Assembly: GCA_011032825.1 (NCBI GenBank)
Contig: JAADJZ010000030.1
Coordinates: 186,001 to 250,000, forward strand
From: Massariosphaeria phaeospora
Taxonomy: Eukaryota > Ascomycota > Dothideomycetes > Pleosporales
Direction of reading: 5' to 3'
Length of the DNA stretch: 64,000 nt
The position numbers and the translations under genes are program-made. Of the stretch, positions 1-12,225 are shown in pieces (position 1 is the first letter of the stretch; every line of letters starts with the position of its first letter). The notes beneath the pieces are model-generated. The model made no database searches, was not told the origin of the DNA, and was given only the letters and a program-made list of their open reading frames with translations.

Positions 1-3000
1 CCCCGTGCTATGGCTTGGCAAATCCCGCTCCTAAGCAAGCTGAGGTCGGAGGGTGTTCCAGTCGAAGGTCTCACTATTGGCGCTGGGGTGCCGTCTATCG
101 AAGTCGCCAACGAGTACATTGAGACTCTAGGGCTTAAGCATATTTCTTTCAAGCCTGGATCCGTCGAGGCCATCCAGCAGACCATTAACATCGCCAAAGC
201 GAATCCACATTTCCCAGTAATGCTTCAATGGACTGGAGGTCGTGGTGGAGGTCACCATTCGTTTGAAGATTTCCATCAGCCCATTCTACAAATGTACGGG
301 CGGATACGTAAGTGTGACAATTTGATCCTTGTTGCCGGCTCTGGCTTCGGTGGTGCGGAAGATACGTACCCGTACCTAACTGGAACATGGTCGACACGCT
401 TTGGCTATCCGCCAATGCCTTACGATGGATGCTTATTTGGAAGTCGTATGATGGTCGCCAAAGAAGCTCACACATCCAAGAACGCGAAACAGGCCATTGT
501 TGACGCCCCAGGCCTTGATGATGGTGACTGGGAGAAGACTTACAAGGGTCCTGCTGGTGGTGTTATCACCGTTCGCTCCGAAATGGGCGAGCCAATCCAC
601 AAGCTCGCAACCCGCGGTGTCATATTCTGGCATGAAATGGACCAGAAGATCTTCAGCCTTGACAAGGCCAAGCGCGTCCCTGAACTCAAAAAGATGCGCG
701 AGTACATCATAACAAAGCTGAACAACGACTTCCAGAAGGTCTGGTTCGGACGGAACAAGAAGGGAGAGTCGGTGGATCTGGAGGATATGACATACACCGA
801 AGTCATCCACCGCATGGTTGACCTGATGTACGTCAAACATGAGTCCCGTTGGATTGACCAAAGCTTGATGCGCCTCACGGTCGACTTCATTCGACGACTC
901 GAGGAGCGGTTCAGCAAAGCGGATAGCGAATCGCTAATTCAGAATTACGAGGAGCTCGCAAACCCTTTTCCTGTATTAGAGAAGGTATTCAAGGCCTTCC
1001 CGGAGGCCGAGAGCCAACTCATCAACGCCCAGGACGTCCAGCACTTCCTCTTGCTTTGTCAACGACGTGGTCAGAAACCCGTTCCTTTTGTGCCCGTTCT
1101 AGACGAAACCTTTGAGTTCTTTTTCAAAAAAGATTCACTTTGGCAATCGGAGGATCTTGAGGCTGTCGTGGACCAGGACGTTGGCAGGACCTGCATCTTG
1201 CAGGGACCAATGGCCGTGAAGTACTCTACCAAGGTCGATGAACCAGTGAAAGACATCTTGGATGGCATTCACGAGAGCCACATCAAATCTTTACTTCGCG
1301 ATGTTTACGATGGTGACGAATCAAAGGTACCCGTCATCGAATACTTTGGAAGCAAGCACCTCGGTACCGCTGAAGGTGTTGAAGTGGACGGCTTGACGGT
1401 GTCTGAGCTCGAGAATAAGATAGTGTACCGTCTGTCATCTGTCTCTAATGCCACACTGCCGGATGTGAAGTCGTGGCTGCAGCTCCTAGCCGGCCAGACC
1501 TATTCATGGAGACACGCATTCTTCACGGCCGATGTTTTCGTTCAAGGACAGCAGTTTCAGACAAATCCCACCGCAAGGATATTCGCTCCCACCGCCGGTA
1601 TGATGGTAGAGATCACCCATCCCAACGAGCCAGCAAAGACTACAATCACCGTCAAGGAACCACACAACGGAGGGAAGCATGTGAAAACCATCGAGGTCAG
1701 CTTGGCAAATGGCAACGAGATTGTGCTGAACATGTTTGAAGAACGCACTGCGCTTAAAAAGGCTATTGCACTTCCATTGAAGTTTGTCTATCGTCCCGAG
1801 GTTGGCTATGCTCCTGTTCATGAGGTTATGGAGGCGCGAAACGACCGAATCAAAGAGTTTTACTACAAGATTTGGTTCGGCGACGAGACTTGCCCGTTCG
1901 ATGCCCCGGTTACCTCCCAGTTTGATGGTGGTCGCGCAACAGTCACGAGCGAAGCCATCAACGACTTCGTCCATGCAGTCGGTAACACCGGCGAAGCTTT
2001 CGTCGACCGCCCCGGTAAAGACGTCTTCGCTCCCATGGATTTCGCCATTGTGGTCGGCTGGAAAGCCATTACCAAGCCGATTTTCCCACGGGCCATTGAT
2101 GGAGACTTACTCAAACTTGTCCATCTCTCCAACGGATTCCGCATGGTTCCCGGCGCGGAGCCTCTGAAGAAGGGCGATGTTCTCGATACTACTGCTCAAA
2201 TCAATGCCGTGATCAACCAAGAATCGGGCAAGATGGTGGAAGTTTGCGGAACGATTACTCGAAACGGCGAGCCGGTTATGGAAGTCACCAGCCAGTTTCT
2301 ATACCGCGGGGCGTACAGTGACTTTGAGAACACCTTCCAGAGAAAGAGTGAGAAACCAATGAAGCTCCACTTGGCTACAACGAAGGATGTCGCTATACTG
2401 CGCTCAAAGGAATGGTTCAACTTGGAGGAGCCAGATATCGAGCTACTCAACAAAACATTAACCTTCAAGATGCAGAGCTTCATGCGGTACAAGAACAAGA
2501 CTGCATTCTCCGATGTTGAGACGGTTGGCGAGGTCTTACTTGAGCTACCTTCCAAAGAAATTATACAAATCGCATCTGTGGATTACCAGTCGGGTGCTTC
2601 GTACGGTAATCCAGTGCTCGATTATCTCGAGCGCAATGGGGCTGCAATTGATCAGCCAGTCAATTTCGAGAACGCAATTCCCCTGAACGGAAAGACTCCT
2701 CTCACTCTCAAAGCGCCTGCATCTAACGAAACGTATGCACGAGTTTCCGGCGATTACAACCCCATTCACGTTTCGCGCGTGTTCGCGAGCTACGCAAACC
2801 TGCCTGGGACAATTACTCACGGCATGTACTCTAGTGCCGCTGTTCGAAGCTTGGTAGAGACCTGGGCCGCGGAGAACCACGTTGGCCGCGTCAGAAGTTT
2901 CCATGTTAACTTAGTTGGCATGGTCTTGCCCGACGATATTATCGATGTCAAGTTACAGCATGTCGGCATGATCTCTGGTCGCAAAATCATAAAGATTGAG

Positions 3001-4324
3001 GCCAGCAATAAAGAGACGGAAGAAAAAGTACTTCTTGGTGAGGCCGAGGTTGAACAGCCAACCACGTCTTATGTCTTCACCGGCCAGGGTTCTCAAGAAC
3101 AAGGCATGGGTATGGATCTTTATGCTAGCAGTACTGTAGCGAAGGAGGTCTGGGACCGTGCAGACAACCATTTCATGGACAACTATGGTACGTTTCCCCT
3201 GTATATTCTGTGGAAGCTTGTTGCTGACTGATTCAGGCTTTGCTATCACCAACATTGTAAAGAACAACCCCAAGGAGCTCACCATCCACTTTGGAGGACC
3301 GCGTGGCAAGGCCATCCGTCAAAATTACATGTCCATGACATTCGAAACCGTCAGCGCCGACGGTAGCATCAAGTCCGAGAAGATTTTCAAAGAAATCGAC
3401 GAGAACACGACTTCGTACACGTACCGCTCCCCAACCGGACTGTTGTCTGCTACGCAGTTTACCCAGCCCGCTCTCACGCTTATGGAAAAGGCATCTTTCG
3501 AAGATATGCGCGCCAAAGGCCTAGTTCAGCGTGACAGCAGCTTTGCTGGTCATTCGCTTGGAGAGTACTCTGCTCTTGCTGCTCTTGCGGAAGTGATGCC
3601 AATCGAGAGCTTGGTGTCTGTGGTGTTCTACCGTGGCCTGACGATGCAGGTGGCGGTCGAGCGTGACGAGACTGGCCGGTCCAACTACTCCATGTGCGCT
3701 GTCAATCCCAGCAGAATCTCGAAGACGTTTAATGAGCAGGCGCTGCAATACGTGGTGGAGAATATCTCAGAGCAGACCGGCTGGCTCTTGGAAATTGTCA
3801 ATTACAACATCGCCAACATGCAATACGTGTGCGCAGGTGATCTCCGCGCGCTCGACTGCCTCACCAATGTCACCAACTACCTCAAGGCACAAAAGATTGA
3901 CATCCAAGCTCTCATGCAGAGCATGTCTCTCGAAGACGTGAAGGCGCACTTGGTCGATATCATCAAAGAGTGTGCTAAGCAGACTGAAGCTAAGCCGAAA
4001 CCACTGGACCTCCAGCGCGGCTTCGCGACGATTCCGCTGAAGGGTATCGACGTGCCCTTTCATAGCACCTTCTTGCGGTCAGGAGTCAAGCCTTTCCGAA
4101 GCTTCTTGCTCAAGAAGATCCATAAGACATCCATCGACCCATCGAAGCTCATTGGCAAATACATTCCCAACGTTACAGCCAAGCCATTCGAGCTCACCAA
4201 GGAGTACTTTGAGGATGTGTACAGGTTGACCAACTCACCCAAGATTGGCAACATCCTGGCCAACTGGGACAAGTACGAGGAGAAGGAACCGAAAGAAGAG
4301 TCAAAAACTGCCGAAGCAGCTTAG
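1..4324 (+). CDS. fas1: Fatty acid synthase subunit beta (5' truncated by window edge)
   Basis: Cytosolic type I fatty acid synthase, beta chain. It reduces enoyl groups, dehydrates, and transfers malonyl/palmitoyl groups in the alpha6beta6 complex. Exons 1-3187 and 3237-4324 flank a 49-bp intron (GTACGT..CAG) that rejoins DNYG to FAIT; 1424 residues are visible. Domains in order: the enoyl reductase with the glycine-rich GGRGGGHHS near residue 80 and GSGFGG; the hot-dog dehydratase with DYNPIHVS near 920 and GTITHGM; the malonyl/palmitoyl transferase starting at VFTGQGSQ (about 1025), with nucleophile serine in GHSLGEYSA (about 1166), the FYRGLTMQ arginine and the VPFHSTF histidine. All key residues are present, so it should be active. 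The family is about 2050-2100 residues, so roughly 650 (acetyltransferase and start of the reductase) lie left of the window. Primary-metabolism FAS is the likely reading; a cluster-dedicated paralogue cannot be excluded from this piece. Confidence 0.97.
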
Positions 4325-4872
4325 TGTAGATAGACATCGTGGTGACTGTGATAGAGACGGGCGTTGGGTGTTATCTTGGCGGCGTGATATCCGCTGCAGT
4401 GGAGTTGATTTGGGGCGCGTTTGAAAAAGGTCCGTCGATAGTATCTAATCAGTAACTTATGTCCATATTATTCGTACAGCAAGCCGACAGGAAGCATGCA
4501 GTGGTGACTGCGGAACACTGTGCGGCGATATGGTCTGGCAATGCTTTCACCCGACAAAATCAACGGTCATTCACACAGTTTGGGCTTACTGGTAGCCTGA
4601 TAGTGCATATATAAGTACCGAATATACATGTCGTTGGATTTGTCCCGGGGCACAGTGCACACCACACCACCCCTCGACGCAACCCCTCCCGTGCCAAGAC
4701 TGCGCCACTCGGTGCGCCACAACCACCAGCCACCGGGGGTCCGCACATTTTGTTTACACGAGCAACCAGCGCAACCACGACGGCGAGTTCCACATATACA
4801 TAAACACACACTCGCCCTCGCCCTCGTACCACCCTGCCCAGTGCCTCACAACTCTTTGCTGGCTTCCACATC
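4325..4872. other. Intergenic region, fas1 3' side to Brl1/Brr6 promoter
   Basis: No gene seen. It holds the fas1 3' flank and the leader of the next gene. A TATATAA-like stretch lies near 4607-4615 and a C-rich leader rich in ACC/CAC runs to the start codon. Confidence 0.6.
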
Positions 4873-6589
4873 ATGTCACGCTCCCACCGCACGTCTCTAG
4901 TGCCTATGGACTACGAGTATGATAACAAGACTGGGCCTGTCGACCAGGCCTCTCCATGGATGGCCTCGCAGCAGCCGGCCAAGAAGCGTAAGCTAGATTC
5001 TTTCCAGTCCGACATGCAGTCCGATGCCGATGTGCAGATGCTGAATGTCGGGCCTGCAGGTCCTCATTCCGTGTTCGACTCGCCGTCCAAGAACCCTTTC
5101 TCCACGCCCAGCCGCGCGAACTCGCAGACCGGCCAGTTCTCGCAGAATAGCAAGCCGTTGCCGTCCATCCCCGCACACGTCCAAGACTCGACGTGGCAGC
5201 CGCGCACACCCACCGCCGACGTCGACTGCAGTTCGGGCGGCGAAACACCCAACACGCCGGCGCACAACGACGACAGCGAAGCCGCGACGCCCGACACCCA
5301 GATAGCCGTGCGCATGGGCCAATTGAAGACGGGCGACGCGAACAAGAGCCCCAAGAAGGGCCGGCGGGACAGCTGGAACAGGTTCAAGGGCATGTTCTCG
5401 GCCAGCCCGAGCCCGTCCAAGGACAAGGACAAGAGCAGGGCCTACTCCCGGAACCCCGAGAACCGCATCACGAAGCGGCGGCCACGCAAAGAGCGCGCGG
5501 TGCAGCTGGACGACTTTGAGTCCGACCGCGAGTCGGAGAAGACACAGACGGCGCCGCTGCCACAAGACAAGGCGCGGACGGGCGTGGCGACGACCATGGG
5601 CGGTTTCCTGTCGTGGGTCGAGGCGCACCCCCAGCTGCCGTCGGTGCTCTCCTACTACCTGCAGCTCAGCGTCAACCTGGTGCTGGCCCTCGCCTTCTTC
5701 ACCGTCGTCTACAAGGTGTGGAGCGGCGTCATGAGCGACGTCGACCTGGAGGCGAGCCGCAGCATGACCGACATCATGATGGAAATCGCCGCGTGCGCGC
5801 GCAACTTCCGCGAGAACCGGTGCGATAACCGCGTGCCCGCCATGGAGGCCGCCTGCGACAACTGGGAGTCGTGCATGAACCGCGACCCGCGCAAGGTGGC
5901 GCGCGCCAGCGTCACGGCGCGCACCTTTGCCATGATCTTCAACTCGTTTGTCGACGAGTTCAGCTACAAGTCTATGGTATTTGTCTTTCTCCTTACCGTC
6001 GGCGTGAAGCTCGGCCTGCTGTGGCTCGACCGCGTCACCGCGCACTACTTCTACACCGTGCCCTCGCGCCAGCTCCACGGCAACGGCAACGCCAACAACG
6101 GCTTCCAGCCCGATGTCCACTCTCCTCCTGAACCTCCCTCCACATCTCCATCTTCACCCGAGACCTCCTCCTCCTCCTCCCCACCACCCCCTCGTCTCCG
6201 CTAACCCCCCCTCCTCCTAGATCTTCACCGCCATCATCATCTTCGGCGGCTTCAACCTCTCCAACTGGGCCTTTGGCCTCATCCGCGCCAAAGCATCCCC
6301 ACCTCCCTCCGCAATAAACAACCCCCCCACTCTCGATCATTTCAACTACCCCGGCGGCGGTCTGCCTGCAACGCCGCAACGTCAATTAAGCGCCGGCTTC
6401 GTCGACCAGTACGGCCACATGGTATCGCAACAACAGGGGCAGTGGCCCACGCCCGTGTTTCACACCAATACGCCGTATGGCCAGCACATGCTGCAGAGTT
6501 TGCCGGCGCTGGCGAATGGAGGGGGCGGAGGGGGCGGCGCGGGGGAGCCTGTGGACCGGCGGAGCCCGAGTAAACGCGGGTTTCGGTGA
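4873..6589 (+). CDS. Brl1/Brr6-family nuclear envelope protein
   Basis: Integral protein of the nuclear envelope/ER. Yeast Brl1 and Brr6 act in nuclear pore complex assembly and membrane lipid homeostasis. Exons 4873-5976 and 6221-6589 are joined across a 244-bp intron (GTATTT..TCCTAG) in phase 0, giving 490 residues. Residues 1-240 are polar and disordered, with a basic KKRK patch near residue 37. The conserved part starts near 245: a first membrane segment (about 260-280, VNLVLALAFFTVVYKVW), then a lumenal stretch with the four family cysteines (ACARNF, NRCDN, EAACDNW, SCMNRD), then FVDEFSYKSM and, after the intron, the second membrane segment IFTAIIIFGGFNLSNWAFG. The tail is Gly/Pro/Gln rich. 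The splice is supported because it restores this second helix. If the intron is kept, the frame stays open for 76 more codons. Family assignment is firm; whether it is Brl1 or Brr6 is not decided, since many filamentous fungi have one gene. Confidence 0.88.
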
Positions 6590-6978
6590 ATAGAATGTTT
6601 GATTTATTATTGTTATTTCAAGTTAGCGGAACCCCTTTTCAACCGTGCCCCTCCCTCCCCCGCCTTTTGGTACATACTTGATAGTTTACTTTGCGTCCCA
6701 TATACAGCAGGTTCTTTGCATTGGCATGAGGAGTCTTGTCTGGACTCTGTCCGGTTTCAAGAGAATTTGTCCAGGTTACGAACACGAATTGAATCGAATC
6801 GAAATGACATGCACAATACTATTATTACTATTGTTAATCACCGTTTATTATCTTGTGAGTGGTGTGTGTAAAAGATAACCAGTACGATAACCATTACGTT
6901 AATCTCAGTCCATATATCCCATCCCCATCCCATCTTGTTAGCATCGAGACGAATTCGGCTGACTCCCTCCCTCTCTTT
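6590..6978. other. Convergent intergenic region
   Basis: This separates the 3' ends of the Brl1/Brr6 gene and the phytase-like gene. No coding signal; it holds T-rich and A-rich 3' flank sequence. Confidence 0.6.
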
Positions 6979-8894
6979 TTACAACGGGTCCGCGCCTTTG
7001 GGCAACCGCACCTTGAACACCAGCACCTGCGTATCCAGATTGAATCCCGACGCATCCGCATACGGCACCTTGCCATTATTGATGAAACCTAGAGCGGTAA
7101 AGATACGTCAGCCCAGATCGCATCGGATCGGATCGGATCGAATCCCATTATAAGATATAGACGTACCGTTCTGCGTAATAAAGTCGTTATCCGACACGGA
7201 TATCAAATAGTACTCCTTGCCCTCGCCCTCCCCTTTACCTTTACCTTTACCCTTACCCGCAAACTTGCCATCAACCGGCACCAGCGCAAAACTCTCCCAC
7301 TTCTCATTCAGCAGGCCCGCATCCTGCGGCCCACCGTTGTGCGCGCCGAAGCGGTTGAGCTGCGCGTTGGTGTTGTAGGATAGCCAGGGGCAGTACGTCG
7401 CGGGCGTGATGCCGGCCTTCAGCTCGCCTTTTGCGCTCGCGACGGCGCCGCTGGAGGCGTCGGCCACCGCGCCCTTGACGTCGGTGGCGCGCGATATGTC
7501 GATGATGTCCGCGTTGCGGTACGTCGACTCGGATGCGTCTTGGCCGTGGCCGGCACCCGAGTCGCGGGCTAGGACGAGGAATTGCGTGGAGCTGATGAAG
7601 TGGATTTCAGACTGGCCGGCGACTTTGCCGTTTGGGGTGAGCGGCAGCTGGACGACGTATTCGGCTTCGTATTCGGCTTTGTTCTTCTTGACGCGGTACT
7701 TGAGGAGGCGCGTGTTGCGGCGCGTGGCGGATTTCTTGCCGCCGTCTTGGATGCTAGGTATGGTTGTTAGAAACTGCGAGGCTTGATTTAGGGGGGTAGA
7801 AGGCTTACGTGGCGCTTTGGAGCATGGCGTAGAGGTACTTGCCATCGGGGCTGGCAGTGAGAGCTTCGAGGCCCTGGTTGTTTGCGCGGCCGGTCTCAGG
7901 GTCTTCGGGCAAGATTTCAAAGTCTGGGTCGTATATCGGCGGTGACGCAGCGTTGAAGCTGTGGCGAGTTAGATTGTGGAATGGGAAGGGAAGAACTTAT
8001 CCAGACATGCCTTTCGGTTCCATTGCGGATGGGGATGAAGGCATCCGGGGGGCGGATGGCGCTGACCATCTTGCCGCGCTTGTCGAACTGGTAGATGTAC
8101 GGGCCTGTGGATTACTATAAGCATTGGTCGATACAGGTGGGTCTAGGGCGCTTCAGATACGAACCATACTCGTCACTGATCCAGAAAGTGTCATCGTCGC
8201 CGAGAACTAGGCCCTCTGCATCCACGGAGATGCCTTTACCGCCAGGACCTTCACCGCCAAATCCATCACCAGTATCTATGTTCGTTAGTGCGAACCTCGT
8301 TGCATATCTGAGCAGGAAGTCTCTTACAGGTCACAACAGGGAGGTCTGGGAAGCCCTTGAACGAGATATGACCTGTTGGGTCGGCATCAAGTCCTGCGTG
8401 GGAGTTAGTAGAACTCCATGAACAATAAATATATATGACGAACCCGTTACTCGTGTTCCATCAGGGCCCGAGAGGAGGATAGTGTCGAGATACTTGAGCT
8501 GGAAGTTGGGAGACGCAGGCTTCTCCACAGTGGCTTCAACGATGTCGAACGAGACACTGAACTGGTGGATGCGGGACTGCGTATTTTGTGTCCCTTGGGT
8601 GTTCCAGCCCCTATCCGGCAGGCCGTAAAGGATGCCCTCGTACGCTTCCTTGTCTCCCTTCTTCTTCTTCCACGACTTCTTATCAATGGCAATCGCACTT
8701 CCGATTCCGCCAATCGTGTCTCCAAGCTTGTCGCGGGCATCCCCTGCCAGTATGCCCCAGCCAGCGAGCTCCTCGTAGACGTACGTCTGCCCATTGCAGG
8801 TGGTTTGGTTCACAGGGGCGGGTCCGACAGCATAGGCGGTAACAGACGCAATATGGAGAAGAGCGGCCAGACCGAGACAGGTGTTGAACAGCAT
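6979..8894 (-). CDS. Secreted phytase-esterase-like (PF13449-type) protein
   Basis: Predicted secreted beta-propeller-like protein of the 'esterase-like activity of phytase' family; the true substrate in fungi is unknown. Seven exons (minus strand): 8894-8444, 8393-8328, 8275-8165, 8104-8011, 7958-7809, 7753-7167, 7088-6979, giving 522 residues. The N-terminus MLFNTCLGLAALLHIASVTA is a clear signal peptide, so I prefer the ATG at 8894 over one 18 bases upstream. Family blocks appear in order: DRGWNTQGT, TGLDADPTGH after intron 1, FWISDEYGPYIYQFD, SPPIYDPD, RANNQGLEAL, SPDGKYLYAMLQSAT and FLVLARDSG. Intron 4 (8010-7959) has a GC donor (AAAG|GCATGT..CACAG), the only choice that restores the family's NGTxSF block. 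Near the end is a Lys-Gly-Glu low-complexity insert (7221-7258). Intron 6 carries a short GGATC repeat. Exon structure is well supported; function is inferred from family only. Confidence 0.87.
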
Positions 8895-10314
8895 CTTGAA
8901 GAGTCGGTACAAGATGTCGTGTGCCCGTCTGAGGGATTCCCAGGATCAGGGCCACGATGCCTATATATACCTGCAGATGCACTGCGCAGCTTCCGCCAAC
9001 GAGGGCCACTGGGGGGCGAATTGGCCTGCGCGGCATCACGGACCTGCATACGACAAGCCCACACGTGCAGGGGTTGTATGCGTGTGAGAAGGGAAGCTGG
9101 CAGGCCCTGTTGACGACATTCGCGTGGGTGGTCGCGTATGGCGTTGCGGGATCGACGAGGAACTGGTGGTTTTGTGCGCAAACGACCGTAGTCGCGGCGG
9201 GTAGCTGCGTCAAGGCTGAAGAAGCGGCGGGCTGGGCTTGCTTTCGCGATGCATCGCTGGAGAATGGCAACACACGTTGCTGGAGGGCGAACGGTGAGTC
9301 GCTGAAGACGTGGGCGGCTTGGAGAGCTGGCTATGCTGCAATAGGCAGGTCGCTCTCAGCTCCGATTCTTCCATACCGGAGTCGCGACGATGGCTTCTGA
9401 AGTGTGCGTCGAGATGCCTCATTTGTTCTTTGTCTCTTTTAGCACCTCGAGTGTGTTGCGATGGATGGTCCAGTGAGGTTACGGCAAACGTCCATGTGAT
9501 GACGTACGAGCTAGCGGAGAAGGCAACGACGACCCGCACGTAAAAGTCAGCAAAGAAACACCGTCGACAGGCATGTCAAACTTCCAGAACATGTGGACCG
9601 CTGCTTGAGTCGATTGGGCCCTGTACAGAAAGACCACTCGACTACTTTGCCATGGCGAATTGCCCCTCATGATGTTCCACTGGAGAAAACTGGATATCGG
9701 ACGGTATCGGACCAGAACAAGGCACCGGCTAAGACAGCAGTCGGAATATAATCTAATTGTTGGCAGTGCGGTCGTATACTCATCACTACATGTCGTGGCC
9801 TACCAGAGGCCAACCCGCTCTTTGGCCCAGGCACAAGCGTCCTTGCTCGCGACATCCCATGGCTCGCACATCAGACTAGATAGATACTTCGACGTCACCG
9901 TGGTTGGGCAAGCATCCTCCCTCACGACTTCCGTGCTGAGCTCAGTCATCGAAGAGCCTGGAGGTGCTTTCTCTTCCTGGCCGCTGCACCACGGCCGCAC
10001 TGCCGCATGGGCTCATGTCGTCTCACCCGCACCTGCGTCTTCAAGCCGACCTCCTGTAGCTTCGGAAGGGACCGTCGTTTGGCGGCATGGTTCCTGCATG
10101 CTTCATCGAACGGTCGAGCCACCGTCGACCTTGGACGTGTTTAGGTTCCTATCGTGTCCCCTCACTTTCCGTGTTTTCTCCCCTCCCTAGTAAACGCACC
10201 CTCACTCTCCTACATCCCTATCCGCGACTTTAGGTCTGAGATTCTTCCCGAGCACACTCCAACCTGCGGTACCCTCGCACTTCACCATATATTTTGCAGA
10301 AACACGGCGGCAAA
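8895..10314. other. Divergent intergenic region (1.4 kb)
   Basis: Shared upstream region of the phytase-like gene (minus) and the next plus-strand gene. Open frames exist on both strands but none has a protein-like start, splice pattern or recognisable motif. TATATATA occurs near 8962-8967, about 70 bases upstream of the phytase-like start, and may be its TATA element. Confidence 0.5.
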
Positions 10315-12225
10315 ATGCCTGGAGCACTCTCTGGCAGCTTCTCGCACGCCAATGCGCAGTCCGTTGTCGACTTCGAATCTGACCTAGAGGACCTTGCTTC
10401 GCCGCTCATCGAACAAGACGATCCGTTCCAAGGCGACCAATCCATGGGATATGGAATTGATGGCGAATCTGCGCAGTACCTGAATGTTAGAAGCATCAAG
10501 CAGTCCCGTCGACACTTCAGGCGTTCAGTCAGCGACCAAATACTTGGAACCCAAACTGGCAACGGAAACTCAAGCCCAGATTATATCCAACCGAAGACTC
10601 CCATCGAAGGCAATATACACAACGGGCTAAGTGGTCGGCCCTTGCGCCCTCTTCGGCGGAACTCTCTTAGACGCTCATCCAGCACACCAGTCGTCGAAGT
10701 TATTCGATCGCGCTTCCATGATCCCACGATAGATTCTGCAACACTCCAGCACCAACTCGTCATGCAAACAAAACATACCGGCCAGCGTCCTGTCAAACCT
10801 TGGCGGGTTCGCCGCGCGCGCACCACCCAGGGCCCCTTTCAATGGTCAACTCCGCAATCAAAAGGACCCGGCTTCATGTGGTTTCCAGTCGACTCGAAGT
10901 CGGAGTCAGAATCCTTTCGCACGATGCAACCCAAGTCGAAGCACGCAGGAACAGACCTTCCTCTCAAGACGTGTCTGAAGCCAAAGTCGAAGAGTGCGGC
11001 AACCACCCCTCCTAGCGGATCACACCAGTCCGACACCGGAGGAGTTCGGAAACTACGACGCGTGAAGACAGTAGATTTCGAGGAAGATATATCTAGGAAG
11101 CTCCTTTCTTTGCCCCCTCTGAAAGTTTGGACAGATGAGCCCAAAGATTTGGCAAACAAGGCCAACAAACCGACAACACGGGGTCAGACGAAGCAAGCTA
11201 GACCACCAAAGACGACAAAACACCAGCCTTCGTGCCCGGGTCCAAAAACAAAGAGTGGAATCGCGGACCCTGCAGTCACAAGAACAGATGTCCATGTTGT
11301 TGCTATTGCCCCCTCATGGATGCCAGGTGATACTCCGAACGAAGATGCCATAGATCCAGTTACACCGACTATGCAGATTGTTGAGTCAAAGAACGGATGC
11401 TATGAGGTCATCTGGGATGACGTGCAGCCCGAGGAGGACGATATTGGACCTGGTCGACGAGGCTCAACTGCGAGCCAAGCACTGCACAAAGCCAATTCCT
11501 CACCCGTCAGAGGCTTGGAGCGTGTCAACTCTAAGCTTACAGACTGGGCTTGGGGTGGCGAGGATAGCCCGAAGCCTTTCATTCCACAGATTGTTGTTTT
11601 CCCAGACGATGACGGCCGCACTTCACGCTTCGACTGCGCAGTGGAAGACGACGAGGATTGCATGGTACTCGCACCACCAAACAGTCAGAGAACTAGCGCC
11701 AACGCTTCACGCCGTCCTTCGCGGCCTGGTAGCGCCCGTCATTCTCGCTCGTGTTCCACTGATGATGCCGAGCCGCTCAGTTATGCCTCGACGAGAGGCT
11801 CAACACCAGATTCGGGCATCTTTGCAGAATCGCAACCTGACACAATCGACAATAAGCGCGGCAGAGCCCGGCCCACGATTAGGAAGCTCTCGAACCTCGA
11901 AGAAATCGACCTGCGGTTTCAAGGCCACCGTAACTCGGTGACATTGGCCCGCTCCCGCATCTTCAACGACGGTGGTGTGTCGCCGGAGCTCTTCATGCAT
12001 CGCGATTCTGTCTCCATGGCCAAGAAACGAATGCACGAAAGGAACCATGCTACTTCGTTCGCCCGGCCGATTCATAAGACTAGGTCCCTGGAAGACTTGT
12101 CTTGTTCTGCGTCCCCGGTTGATGGATTGGCCAATGCGACTGAAGCGTTGAAATATGGGACTGCGACTTCGATATTCCAACCGAAACCAAATGCTGCCCC
12201 TCGGCACATCCGTATCGTGGAATGA
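10315..12225 (+). CDS. Disordered protein of unknown function
   Basis: I do not recognise a domain. It is a single exon of 636 residues. The start at 10315 is chosen because CAAAATGCC fits the fungal start context, although an in-frame ATG lies 21 bases upstream. The protein is rich in Ser, Pro, Arg and Thr and is predicted to be mostly disordered. It has many Arg-x-x-Ser sites (for example RRHFRRSVS and RRNSLRRSSS) that look like basophilic kinase targets. A short block RRVKTVDFEED near residue 240 resembles a motif I associate with several disordered proteins of filamentous ascomycetes. There is no signal peptide and no membrane segment. A regulatory or scaffold role is only a guess. Confidence 0.75.
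   Translation: MPGALSGSFSHANAQSVVDFESDLEDLASPLIEQDDPFQGDQSMGYGIDGESAQYLNVRSIKQSRRHFRRSVSDQILGTQTGNGNSSPDYIQPKTPIEGNIHNGLSGRPLRPLRRNSLRRSSSTPVVEVIRSRFHDPTIDSATLQHQLVMQTKHTGQRPVKPWRVRRARTTQGPFQWSTPQSKGPGFMWFPVDSKSESESFRTMQPKSKHAGTDLPLKTCLKPKSKSAATTPPSGSHQSDTGGVRKLRRVKTVDFEEDISRKLLSLPPLKVWTDEPKDLANKANKPTTRGQTKQARPPKTTKHQPSCPGPKTKSGIADPAVTRTDVHVVAIAPSWMPGDTPNEDAIDPVTPTMQIVESKNGCYEVIWDDVQPEEDDIGPGRRGSTASQALHKANSSPVRGLERVNSKLTDWAWGGEDSPKPFIPQIVVFPDDDGRTSRFDCAVEDDEDCMVLAPPNSQRTSANASRRPSRPGSARHSRSCSTDDAEPLSYASTRGSTPDSGIFAESQPDTIDNKRGRARPTIRKLSNLEEIDLRFQGHRNSVTLARSRIFNDGGVSPELFMHRDSVSMAKKRMHERNHATSFARPIHKTRSLEDLSCSASPVDGLANATEALKYGTATSIFQPKPNAAPRHIRIVE

Noticed and set aside
1504..1974. Long minus-strand open frames opposite fas1
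   Set aside because: They are antisense shadows of a highly conserved coding sequence; no splice signals or family motifs of their own.
4993..6120. 375-codon minus-strand open frame opposite the Brl1/Brr6 gene
   Set aside because: GC-rich antisense shadow; composition is Ala/Arg/Val/His-rich and the plus strand carries clear family motifs.
7110..7142. GGATC repeat read as a regulatory site
   Set aside because: It lies inside an intron of the phytase-like gene and is a simple slippage repeat.
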